Source of the DNA: Candidatus Geothrix skivensis | Lineage (GTDB): Bacteria; Acidobacteriota; Holophagae; Holophagales; Holophagaceae | Length of the DNA: 64,000 nucleotides | Direction: 5' to 3' | NCBI GenBank assembly: GCA_016721195.1 | Contig: JADKIO010000012.1 | Coordinates: forward strand, 62,001-126,000 | Part shown: in pieces, positions 18,194-25,319 of the stretch | Layout: each line of letters starts with the position of its first letter | How positions within the stretch are numbered: the stretch's first letter is position 1 | Notes under the pieces: model-generated | Databases searched by the model: none | What the model was told of the DNA's origin: nothing | The model's input: the letters and a program-made list of their open reading frames with translations, nothing else | Made by a program: the position numbers and the translations under genes

Positions 18194-20029
18194 ATGGCAC
18201 GCATCGAACGGGAGTGGCAGGCGGAACACGAGGGCTCGGCCCTGGCTTCGGAGCTGCACCGCATCATGGTCATCAGCCACCGGCAGGCCAAGGGCTTCAT
18301 CGACTGCCACTGCGTCACCGTCAATGGCGAGGTCGTCACCAAGCACGGTCACCGGCTGAAGGCCGCCGACACGGTCAAGGTGGCCTTCGATCCCGAGCAG
18401 ACCTATGACGTGATGCCGCCGAAGCACAAGCTCCAGGCGGGCCCCTTCGAAACGCTCTGGGAAGACACCCACCTGCTCTTCGTGTTCAAGCCCGCGGGGC
18501 TGCTCACGGTGCCCACGGAGCAGGCCGGCGAGCCCAGCCTGGCGGAGGCCATCACCGAGTCCTACCGGCGCCGGGGCTTCAAGCGCTTCAACCTCTTCAT
18601 CGTGCACCGGCTGGATCGCTTCACCAGCGGCGTGCTGGTCTTCGCCAAGACCCCCGAGGCCCTGCACGGGATGAAAAAGCTCTTCGAGCTGCACCGGCTC
18701 CAGCGGGTCTACTTCGCCATCCTGGTGGGCGAGCTCCCCGAAAACAGCGGCACCCTCGCGGGGCACCTCATCGAGCACGCCAAGTCCCTGAAGATGTCCG
18801 TGGCCATCGCCCGCAAGGGCCCCGGGGGCGGCAAGCGCATGCCCGCGGGCGCCAAGGAGGCCGTGACCCACTACCGCGTCATCGAGCGCCTGCCGGGCCA
18901 CACCGTGGTGGAGGTGAAGCTGGAGACCGGGCGCCGCAATCAGATCCGTGTGCAGTTTGCGGATCGGGGCTACCCCCTGCTGGGCGATCAGGTCTATGGC
19001 ATCGAAAGCCCGCTGCTGGACCGCCAGGCCCTCCATGCGGAGCTGCTGGGGTTCAAGCATCCCGTCACCGAGGAGCAGGTCACCGTTTCGGCCCCCATGC
19101 CGGCGGATATGGAAGCGGCCCTCAAGGCCCTGCGCAACCAGGCGCGCCTGGTCCGCGCCGCCACCGGCGTGAAGGGCGAGGAGGGCATCTTCCAGCCCAC
19201 CGAAAGCCGCGACCACAAGCTCAAGCGGGTGGCCCGGGCCAAGCGCTTCGATACGCGGGATGAAGCGGCCCCAGCGCGAACGCCCCGTCCCCGTCGCGAG
19301 GAGGGCGAGGAGCGTCCTCGCCGTACCTTCGGTTCCGCCGAGCGGCCCAGCCGACCCCGGCGCGAGGATGGCGAAGCCCGACCCCGCCCCGCCTCCGGCG
19401 CCCCCGATCGTCCCGCCCGACCCCGTCGCAACGACGGCGATGAACGGCCTCGCCGCACCTTCGGCTCCGCCGAGCGGCCCAGCCGGCCCCGGCGGGAAGA
19501 TGGTGAAGCACGGCCCCGTCCCGCCTCCAGTGCCCCGGACCGCCCCGCCCGGCCCCGCCGCGAGGAGGGCGAGGAACGTCCCCGCCGCACCTTCGGCTCC
19601 GCCGAGCGGCCCAGCCGCCCCCGCCGTGAAGATGGTGCCGTGAGGTCCCGTCCCACCGCCGGTGCCCCGGACCGCCCCGCCCGGCCCCGCCGCGAGGAGG
19701 GCGAGGAACGTCCCCGCCGCACCTTCGGCTCCGCCGAGCGGCCCAGCCGCCCCCGCCGGGAAGATGGCGCCGTGAGGTCCCGTCCCACCGCCGGTGCCCC
19801 GGACCGCCCCGCCCGGCCCCGCCGCGAGGAGGGCGAGGAACGTCCCCGCCGCACCTTCGGTTCCGCCGAGCGGCCCAGCCGGCCGCGACGGGAGGATGGT
19901 GCCGTGAAGTCCCGTCCCACCGCCGGCGCCCCCGATCGCCCCGCCCGACCCAGGCCGGAGGGGCCAACCGCCCGCCCGGCGCGAAAACCCTTCCCCAAGG
20001 CCGGGAAAGCCAAGCCGCGAAAGCCCTGA
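18194..20029 (+). CDS. RluA family pseudouridine synthase with a long Arg/Pro-rich repeat tail
   Basis: The product has 611 residues. The first about 65 resemble an S4-type RNA-binding domain (HRIMVISHRQAKGFIDCHCV, then TVNGEVVTKHGHRLKAADTV). The catalytic domain has the RluA motif HRLDRFTSGVLVF with its catalytic aspartate, and LETGRRNQIRVQFAD. The usual family ends near residue 310. Here it continues about 300 residues with five near-identical 44-residue repeats rich in Arg, Pro and Glu, and ends KAGKAKPRKP. The tail is strongly basic and probably disordered, likely a non-specific RNA or ribosome tether. The ATG at 18194 was preferred because GGAGG lies eight bases upstream; an ATG 18 bases earlier has none. 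Confidence 0.88.
   Translation: MARIEREWQAEHEGSALASELHRIMVISHRQAKGFIDCHCVTVNGEVVTKHGHRLKAADTVKVAFDPEQTYDVMPPKHKLQAGPFETLWEDTHLLFVFKPAGLLTVPTEQAGEPSLAEAITESYRRRGFKRFNLFIVHRLDRFTSGVLVFAKTPEALHGMKKLFELHRLQRVYFAILVGELPENSGTLAGHLIEHAKSLKMSVAIARKGPGGGKRMPAGAKEAVTHYRVIERLPGHTVVEVKLETGRRNQIRVQFADRGYPLLGDQVYGIESPLLDRQALHAELLGFKHPVTEEQVTVSAPMPADMEAALKALRNQARLVRAATGVKGEEGIFQPTESRDHKLKRVARAKRFDTRDEAAPARTPRPRREEGEERPRRTFGSAERPSRPRREDGEARPRPASGAPDRPARPRRNDGDERPRRTFGSAERPSRPRREDGEARPRPASSAPDRPARPRREEGEERPRRTFGSAERPSRPRREDGAVRSRPTAGAPDRPARPRREEGEERPRRTFGSAERPSRPRREDGAVRSRPTAGAPDRPARPRREEGEERPRRTFGSAERPSRPRREDGAVKSRPTAGAPDRPARPRPEGPTARPARKPFPKAGKAKPRKP
19286..19945 (+). repeat. Five tandem 132-bp repeats inside the pseudouridine synthase gene
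   Basis: Each unit encodes 44 residues of the form RPRREEGEERPRRTFGSAER followed by PSRPRREDG, a short variable stretch and GAPDRPA. Units 3, 4 and 5 are nearly identical, while units 1 and 2 differ in the variable stretch (EARPRPAS instead of AVRSRPTA). The unit length is a multiple of three, so gain or loss of a unit keeps the frame. This is intragenic, not a CRISPR array or mobile element. Confidence 0.92.
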
Positions 20030-20063
20030 GGAACCCGGGGGCCCTTGGGGTCATCCTGCTGCC

Positions 20064-20510
20064 ATGGGCCTCCCGCTCTTGAGCCTCCTCGTGGTGCCCC
20101 TCCTGGCGGCCCAGGGTCCGGCCTCCCTGGACCTGCGCCCGGAGCTGGGCGCCGATCCCGCGGGCCTCATCCGCCTGGCTCCAACCGGCTGCTGGGATGG
20201 CCTGTTCAGGGGCCTCGCCCCCAGGCCCGCCGCGGCTCACCCCCGGCGCCTGGGCGAGGCCACGGTCGAGGTCCTGGATTTCCTGCCGCTGGACTGGGGG
20301 CGCCACGAGGCCCTGCTGGAGCACCGTGCCCTGTTCCGGGAGCGCCTGCTGAAGGCCTTTGCCCTGCCCCCTCCCAAGCTCCAGTCCCTGGAGCTGAGCG
20401 AGATCATGCAGTCCGACCCCACCCAGCCCCAGAAGCTGGACCTCACCAAGGTCAAGTCCATGCAAGATCGCTTCAACCGGCTGCCCCCGGGGGGGTCACC
20501 GGTGAAGTAG
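20064..20510 (+). CDS. Hypothetical exported protein, 148 residues
   Basis: No family was recognised. The chain opens with a hydrophobic signal-like segment (MGLPLLSLLVVPLLAAQGP). The mature part has a tryptophan-containing middle (GCWDGLFRGL, LDFLPLDWGRHEALLEHR) and a Lys/Gln-rich C-terminus. It starts 34 bases after the RluA gene in the same direction and may be read from the same transcript. The ribosome binding site is weak. Amino-acid composition is plausible for a real protein. Confidence 0.55.
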   Translation: MGLPLLSLLVVPLLAAQGPASLDLRPELGADPAGLIRLAPTGCWDGLFRGLAPRPAAAHPRRLGEATVEVLDFLPLDWGRHEALLEHRALFRERLLKAFALPPPKLQSLELSEIMQSDPTQPQKLDLTKVKSMQDRFNRLPPGGSPVK

Positions 20511-20636
20511 GCTGTGGGCGAGGATCAAGAAGCAGCTGCTTGGACGCAACTCTAGTTCACGCTTCTCTGCTGAATCCAGCAGCGGCCGCTTACACCGCCA
20601 CGCCTCGTCTTTCCTGCGGACTAAGGCCCACAGCCT
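20509..20636. repeat. Perfect 11-bp inverted repeat bracketing a convergent intergenic region
   Basis: AGGCTGTGGGC at 20509-20519 pairs exactly with GCCCACAGCCT at 20626-20636, enclosing 106 bases. Inside, CGAGG/CCTCG can extend the helix and AAGCAGCTGCTT at 20530-20541 is palindromic. The left arm overlaps the last two bases of the stop of the preceding gene; the right arm ends six bases before the phhB stop. It could be a bidirectional terminator, a structured RNA or a small inverted-repeat element; no target duplication is evident. Confidence 0.5.
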
Positions 20637-20642
20637 TCAGCC

Positions 20643-20951
20643 CTAAATATGCTCCTGATACAGCCGGTCCAGCGCCTCGGCCAGGTCCAGGTCCCGATGG
20701 GTGATGCCCAGGCTGACGTGGGTCATGAGCACGGCCACGACCCAGCGGTAGCCCAGGGTGAGGTCTGGATGGTGGTTCACTTTTTCCGAATGCTCCGCGG
20801 CGGCCACCAGGAAGCCGAGACCTCGGGCATAGGCCGAGAAGGCATAGCGGCGGCGCAAGGTCAGGCCATGGGAATCCCCCTGGGCCACCCAATCGGGATG
20901 GACTTTGAGGAAGGCCTCCATGGCTTCCGGGCTGACCAGATCCTTGGACAT
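20643..20951 (-). CDS. phhB: Pterin-4a-carbinolamine dehydratase
   Basis: This 102-residue protein has the PCD active-site motif EHSEKVNHHPDLTLGYRWV (residues about 53-71), in which the adjacent histidines bind the pterin. It dehydrates 4a-hydroxytetrahydrobiopterin made by phenylalanine hydroxylase. No hydroxylase is in this window, but hppD about 8 kb downstream belongs to the following catabolic route. The ATG at 20951 is preceded by GGGGAG. The gene is divergent from the SDR gene, with only 46 bases between the starts. Confidence 0.88.
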   Translation of the reverse strand: MSKDLVSPEAMEAFLKVHPDWVAQGDSHGLTLRRRYAFSAYARGLGFLVAAAEHSEKVNHHPDLTLGYRWVVAVLMTHVSLGITHRDLDLAEALDRLYQEHI

Positions 20952-20997
20952 GCTCTCCCCCCTGGTGCATCCTAATCCGTTGGAACCGGATCCCGCC

Positions 20998-21756
20998 ATG
21001 CCCTTTGCCAATCCTCCTCTGCTCGGCCGCACCGCGTTCGTCACGGGGTCGTCCCGGGGCATCGGCCGGGCCATTGCCATCGAGCTGGCGCGCTGGGGAG
21101 CCGACGTGGCGGTCCACGCCCAGAAGAACCTGGATCTGGCGGAGGCCGCGGCCGCAGAGATCCGGACCATGGGCCGCCGCTCCATGGCGGTGCTGGCCGA
21201 CGTGAAGGTGAAGGCCGAGCTGGAAGCCGCCGCTGACCGGGTGAAGGCCGAGCTGGGCCCCGTGGACATCCTCGTGAACAACGCCGGCACCCGGCGGGAT
21301 GGACCCTTCATCCTCATGGGGGATGAGAAGTGGGAGGAGGTCATGAACGTGAACCTCCGGGGTACCGTCTACGCCACCAAGGCCTTCGTCCGCGGCATGA
21401 TGACCCGCAAGTGGGGCCGCATCGTGAACATCGTGAGCCCCACCGGCATCATCGGCATGGCGGGCCAGACCAACTACGGCGCCAGCAAGGGCGCCGTGAT
21501 GTCCCTGACCCGCAGCCTGGCCCGGGAGATGGCGCCCTTCGGCGTGCTGGTGAATGCCGTGAATCCCGGCTTCATCCACACGGAGCTGACCGCAGACGTC
21601 TCCGAAGAGACCAAGCGGCAGCTGCTCTCGCCTACCATCCTCAAGCGGGAAGGGGAACCCGAGGAAGTCGCCAGCGTGGTGGCCTTCCTCTGCTCCAACT
21701 GGGCCAGCTACATGAGCGGCCAGATCATCAATGTGGATGGGGGCTTATGCACCTAG
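20998..21756 (+). CDS. 3-oxoacyl-ACP reductase-like SDR (FabG family)
   Basis: This 252-residue short-chain dehydrogenase has the cofactor motif TGSSRGIGRA, the NNAG motif, catalytic serine in NIVSPTGIIG, and tyrosine/lysine in NYGASKGAV. The C-terminus GQIINVDGGLCT is FabG-like. The likely reaction is NADPH reduction of a 3-oxoacyl thioester, but isolated FabG paralogues often have other substrates and no fatty-acid genes lie nearby. Its stop overlaps the convergent response-regulator stop by four bases. Confidence 0.85.
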   Translation: MPFANPPLLGRTAFVTGSSRGIGRAIAIELARWGADVAVHAQKNLDLAEAAAAEIRTMGRRSMAVLADVKVKAELEAAADRVKAELGPVDILVNNAGTRRDGPFILMGDEKWEEVMNVNLRGTVYATKAFVRGMMTRKWGRIVNIVSPTGIIGMAGQTNYGASKGAVMSLTRSLAREMAPFGVLVNAVNPGFIHTELTADVSEETKRQLLSPTILKREGEPEEVASVVAFLCSNWASYMSGQIINVDGGLCT

Positions 21757-22127
21757 CTGGAGATCGGTCCAAGTAGGTTGCGGATCTTCCCTACCAGCCT
21801 CACCAGATCCACCGGCTTGGTGTCGTAGTCATCACAGCCGGAGGCCAGGGCCGCTTCCTGGTCCGAGGTCAGGGCCCGGGCGGTCAGGGCGATCACCCGG
21901 ATGGGGGCGGTCAGCGGATCAGCCTTGAGCTGCCGGGCCACCTCGAAACCATCGATGCCGGGCAGGCCCAGGTCCACCAGCACCAGGTCCGGGGGCGATT
22001 CCCGGCACATCCGCAGGCCCTGCTCACCGTCCTCCGCCACAAGCACCGCGAAGCCCCGCCGCGCCAGCAGGCGGGAGATGGCGTCCCGGTTCATCTCGTT
22101 GTCTTCGATCAGCAGCAGCGTGGGCAT
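21753..22127 (-). CDS. Single-domain response regulator (CheY-like)
   Basis: The product is a receiver domain of 124 residues with no output domain. The acidic pair is Glu8/Asp9 (LLIEDNEMNRD), the phospho-acceptor is Asp52 in LVLVDLGLPG, the switch threonine is in IALTARAL and the conserved lysine is Lys104 in DTKPVD. The sequence resembles stand-alone receivers related to DivK or to receiver modules of hybrid kinases. Its partner kinase is not in the window. It is followed by folD on the same strand, upstream in transcription. Confidence 0.9.
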   Translation of the reverse strand: MPTLLLIEDNEMNRDAISRLLARRGFAVLVAEDGEQGLRMCRESPPDLVLVDLGLPGIDGFEVARQLKADPLTAPIRVIALTARALTSDQEAALASGCDDYDTKPVDLVRLVGKIRNLLGPISS

Positions 22128-22148
22128 GAGGCATTCCTGGATGGCAGT

Positions 22149-23063
22149 CTACCGAGGCTGGTCGGCGGCCATCAGCGTATTGGTCAGCAGCCCCGCGATG
22201 GTGAGGGGGCCCACCCCGCCGGGCACCGGCGTCACCGCCGAAGCCACCCGCATGGCCTCCCCGAAGCGCACATCCCCGCACAGCACGGCGCCCTTGGATT
22301 GAAAGGTTTCCAGTTTCTTCGGTTCCCACGCGAAGATCTGGGCCGCCAGGCCGGGATCTTCGACCCGGTTGATGCCCACGTCCACCACCACGGCGCCAGG
22401 CTTGATCCAGGAGCCCTCCACCAGGCCCGGCCGGCCCACGGCGGCCACCAGCAGGTCCGCCTCCCGGCAGACGGCGGGCAGGTCCCTGGTGCGGCTGTGG
22501 GCGATGGTCACGGTGGCATGCTGTTCCAGCAGCATGAGGGCCATGGGCTTGCCCACGATCTCGCTGCGTCCCAGGACCACGGCCCGCAGGCCCTTCAGCT
22601 CCACGCCATGGTGGGCCAGGAGGGACATGCAGGCGCTGGGCGTGCAGGGACGGAGGCCCGGCAGGCCCTCCAGCAGCAGGCCCTGGTTCATGGGATGGAA
22701 GCCATCCACGTCCTTGGCGGGACTGATGCGGTGGAGGGCCTCCTTGGAATCCAGGCCCTTGGGCAGGGGCAACTGCACCAGAATCCCGTCCACCGCGGGA
22801 TCCCCGTTCAGCCGGTCGATGAGGGCATCCAGCTCGGCCTGGGGGGTGTCGGCGGCCAGCTTGTGTTCGAGGGAGGTGATGCCGACCTTGGCACAGGCGG
22901 CGCCCTTGTTGCGGACATAGACCTGGCTGGCCGGATCGTCACCCACCAGGACCACCGCCAGGCAAGGCGCCCGCAGGCCCCTGGCCGCCCGGGCTTCCAC
23001 CCCCTGACGCACCGCTTCCAGCATGCGATCCGCGTGTGCCTTGCCGTCCAGGATCGTGGCCAT
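22149..23063 (-). CDS. folD: Bifunctional methylenetetrahydrofolate dehydrogenase/cyclohydrolase FolD
   Basis: This cytoplasmic enzyme of 304 residues interconverts 5,10-methylene- and 10-formyl-tetrahydrofolate. The catalytic lysine lies in YVRNKGAACAKVGI, and the family signatures are DGILVQLPLPKGLD, RPCTPSACMSLL and VLGRSEIVGKPMALMLL, with the C-terminal VTPVPGGVGPLTIAGLL. The ATG at 23063 has GGAGG a few bases upstream; an ATG 12 bases earlier is less well placed. It is divergent from the rimP operon across a 298-base structured region. Confidence 0.97.
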   Translation of the reverse strand: MATILDGKAHADRMLEAVRQGVEARAARGLRAPCLAVVLVGDDPASQVYVRNKGAACAKVGITSLEHKLAADTPQAELDALIDRLNGDPAVDGILVQLPLPKGLDSKEALHRISPAKDVDGFHPMNQGLLLEGLPGLRPCTPSACMSLLAHHGVELKGLRAVVLGRSEIVGKPMALMLLEQHATVTIAHSRTRDLPAVCREADLLVAAVGRPGLVEGSWIKPGAVVVDVGINRVEDPGLAAQIFAWEPKKLETFQSKGAVLCGDVRFGEAMRVASAVTPVPGGVGPLTIAGLLTNTLMAADQPR

Positions 23064-23155
23064 GGATGCCTCCAACCTCTATTGAAGCCCGGGGAACCGT
23101 GTCCCTCATCAAGAATTTAAGCAGAGGCACGGCGCCCCAAGGCCTCTGGGCGGGG

Positions 23156-23194
23156 GCCCGGGGGGAGGCTCCCCCGGGCAACGCATGGCGTTGC
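23156..23194 (+). other. Two adjacent perfect hairpins in the rimP leader region
   Basis: A 9-bp stem (GCCCGGGGG at 23156-23164 with CCCCCGGGC at 23171-23179, loop GAGGCT) is followed at once by a 7-bp stem (GCAACGC at 23178-23184 with GCGTTGC at 23188-23194, loop ATG); the two overlap by two bases. No T-tract follows. No initiator tRNA gene, as in the E. coli operon, is seen. The element may be part of a structured leader, a small RNA or a dispersed repeat. Confidence 0.5.
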
Positions 23195-23318
23195 GATACC
23201 TGGAGTCGCGCAGCGAGGAACCCCCGGACAGCATTAACCAACCTTGAGCTTCGGGGCAAAAGGCGTTAGACTCCAAGGTCAATTCGGCCATGGCCGCCCG
23301 ACTCGGGTGCCAAGACTG

Positions 23319-23341
23319 GGTGGGTTCGGCCCACCTTTTTT
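23319..23341 (+). terminator. Intrinsic-terminator-like hairpin just before rimP (possible attenuator)
   Basis: GGTGGG at 23319-23324 pairs with CCCACC at 23330-23335 around a five-base loop, followed by six T (23336-23341). It ends 20 bases before the rimP GTG, so any transcript from farther upstream must read through it. The E. coli nusA operon is known to carry leader terminators ahead of rimP; a similar control is inferred here. Confidence 0.65.
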
Positions 23342-23361
23342 GTTGTTCTGTCGGAGTCTCA

Positions 23362-23931
23362 GTGGACTTGAAGAAAGTGCAGCCTCCCCTCGAGCGCCAG
23401 TTGGCCCTGCTGGGCTACGAGCTGGTGCACCTGGAGACCGTCCGGGAAGGCAAGGATGAGCTGCTGCGCCTCTACATCGACCACCTGGACGCCGAGACCA
23501 GCCACCGCAAGGTGACCCTGGACGACTGCACCGCCGCCCACGAGGGCCTGCTGATGTGGATGGACGTGGAGTTCCCCGACCTCCGGGAGAAGCTCGGGGT
23601 CGAAGTCAGCAGCCCCGGCATGGAGCGCCCCCTGGTCAAGGCGGATCACTTCCGTCGCTTCGCCGGACGGCTCTGCCGCCTCCAGACCGCCGCCCCCCTC
23701 AACGGCCAGAAGCGCTTCAAGGGCTGGATCGGCCCGGTAGCAGAGGGTGGCGTCACCCTCGAAGAGGACGGCGTGCTCAAGACCGTACCGCTCGAGGCGA
23801 TCCAGAAGGCGCGTCTCGCGCCCTTTGACGAGGACAAGACGCCCCGTCCCAAGCACCTGGCCGGACGATTCACCGAATTACCTGATACCGACGGCGTAGA
23901 GACAAGCGTCGCCGAGCAAGAGGAGGCCTGA
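23362..23931 (+). CDS. rimP: Ribosome maturation factor RimP
   Basis: This 189-residue protein assists 30S subunit maturation. The N-terminal domain has LERQLALLGYELVHLETV and the RimP signature DDCTAAHEGL followed by VEVSSPGMERPLVK; a small SH3-like C-terminal domain follows (FKGWIGPVAEGGVTL). The start is read as GTG at 23362 because GGAG lies six bases upstream and the family N-terminus begins there; an upstream in-frame ATG would run through the terminator hairpin. nusA begins one base after the stop, the conserved rimP-nusA-infB order. Confidence 0.93.
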   Translation: MDLKKVQPPLERQLALLGYELVHLETVREGKDELLRLYIDHLDAETSHRKVTLDDCTAAHEGLLMWMDVEFPDLREKLGVEVSSPGMERPLVKADHFRRFAGRLCRLQTAAPLNGQKRFKGWIGPVAEGGVTLEEDGVLKTVPLEAIQKARLAPFDEDKTPRPKHLAGRFTELPDTDGVETSVAEQEEA

Positions 23932-23932
23932 T

Positions 23933-25261
23933 ATGGCAACGGTAGCAACGACCTTTTTCGACAGCGTGAAGATGATCGCCGCTGAAAAGGGCATTCCCGA
24001 AGAGGATGTGTTCGCGGCGGTGGAGGAAGCCCTCGCCAAGGCTGCGGACAAGTTCTTCAACTCCCAGGATTTCTACGGCAACTTCCAGGCCCAGATGGAC
24101 CGGGAGACCGGCGAGTTCCATGTCTATGCCCTGAAGCAGGTGGTGGCCGAGGTCGAGGAGGAGGATCTGGAGATCAGCCTGGTGGAGGCCCAGCTGTTGA
24201 ACCCGGATGCCGCCGAAGGTGACACCCTCTGGCTGCCCCAGGACACCAGCCAGCTGGGCCGCATCGCCGCCCAGGCTGCCAAGCAGGTGCTGGTGCAGAA
24301 GGTCCGCGAAGCCGAGCGGGAGCGCATCTTCACCGAGTTCGCCGACCGCATCGGCGAGGTGGTGGTGGCCGAGGTCAAGCGCTTCGAAAAGAGCGCCATC
24401 ATCCTCGAGATCGACCGCGTCGAGTCCATGCTGCGCCGCAACGAGGCCCTGCGGGGCGACCGCTTCGACAAGGGCCAGCGCATCAAGGTGGTCATCGTCA
24501 GCGTGGACCGCAGTGCCAAGGACCCCCAGGTCCAGGTCAGTCGCACCGATCCACGGCTGCTCATCAAGCTCTTCGAGAACGAAGTGCCCGAAATCCACGA
24601 CGGCACCGTGGTCATCCGCAACTGCGTGCGCGAGGCCGGCGACCGCGCCAAGGTGGCCGTCCACAGCCTGGATCCGGACGTGGATCCCGTGGGCGCCTGC
24701 GTGGGCCTCAAGGGCAGCCGCGTCCAGGCCATCATCCGCGAGCTCAAGAACGAGAAGATCGACATCGTCCGCTACTCCGACGACCCGGCCCAGTTCATCG
24801 CCAATGCCCTGAACCCCGCCAAGGCCATCCGGGTGAACCTCGGCGATCCCGAAAGCCGACGGGTCGAAGTCGTGGTGGATGACGAGCAGCTCAGCGTCGC
24901 CATCGGCAAGCGGGGCCAGAATGTCCGCCTCGCCGCCAAGCTCACGGGCTGGAACATCGACGTCCGCAGCGAGGCCGACAAGCGCCGCGAAGCCGAGGTC
25001 GCCATGGGCCTGGCCCTGCCCACGCCGAGCGCCGAAGCCGCGCCGGCCGACGAGCCCCTGACCCCCGCCTCCACCCTCCTGGACACCCTCCAGATCGAGG
25101 GCCTCGATGCCACCCTGGCCGAAGCACTGGCCAATGCTGGCTATCCCGACGCCAAATCCCTTTACACTGTCACTGCCGAACAACTCATGCAGGTTGAGGG
25201 CATGGACCAGGATCTGGCCTTCCGTCTCATCGATGCCGTGCAGGCTCACTTCGGGGAGTAG
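23933..25261 (+). CDS. nusA: Transcription termination/antitermination factor NusA
   Basis: The protein has 442 residues. The order is an N-terminal RNA-polymerase-binding domain (residues 1 to about 130), an S1 domain (about 135-200), KH1 with GLKGSRVQAIIREL, and KH2 with IGKRGQNVRLAAKL. A C-terminal helix-hairpin-helix-like segment follows (TLAEALANAGYPDAKSLY, then VEGMDQDLAFRLID). It binds RNA polymerase and nascent RNA and modulates pausing. GAGG lies upstream of the ATG. A terminator hairpin before rimP would be a natural target for its own regulation. No ylxR or ylxQ gene is present between it and infB. Confidence 0.97.
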   Translation: MATVATTFFDSVKMIAAEKGIPEEDVFAAVEEALAKAADKFFNSQDFYGNFQAQMDRETGEFHVYALKQVVAEVEEEDLEISLVEAQLLNPDAAEGDTLWLPQDTSQLGRIAAQAAKQVLVQKVREAERERIFTEFADRIGEVVVAEVKRFEKSAIILEIDRVESMLRRNEALRGDRFDKGQRIKVVIVSVDRSAKDPQVQVSRTDPRLLIKLFENEVPEIHDGTVVIRNCVREAGDRAKVAVHSLDPDVDPVGACVGLKGSRVQAIIRELKNEKIDIVRYSDDPAQFIANALNPAKAIRVNLGDPESRRVEVVVDDEQLSVAIGKRGQNVRLAAKLTGWNIDVRSEADKRREAEVAMGLALPTPSAEAAPADEPLTPASTLLDTLQIEGLDATLAEALANAGYPDAKSLYTVTAEQLMQVEGMDQDLAFRLIDAVQAHFGE

Positions 25262-25319
25262 GCTGTCGTCCTGCAGCCCCCTTCCTTCTTCCCACACCAG
25301 GCCGAGGTAATCCGCTTAC

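Noticed and set aside
19286..19945. CRISPR-like array
   Set aside because: The units are directly adjacent, 132 bp long, coding and in frame, without unique spacers or cas genes.
18994..20013. A repetitive minus-strand protein over the RluA tail
   Set aside because: The repeats are simply the complement of the plus-strand repeats; the plus frame is joined to a conserved catalytic domain.
23064..23361. An initiator tRNA gene ahead of rimP, as in E. coli
   Set aside because: No cloverleaf, anticodon loop or CCA end could be found; only simple hairpins are present.
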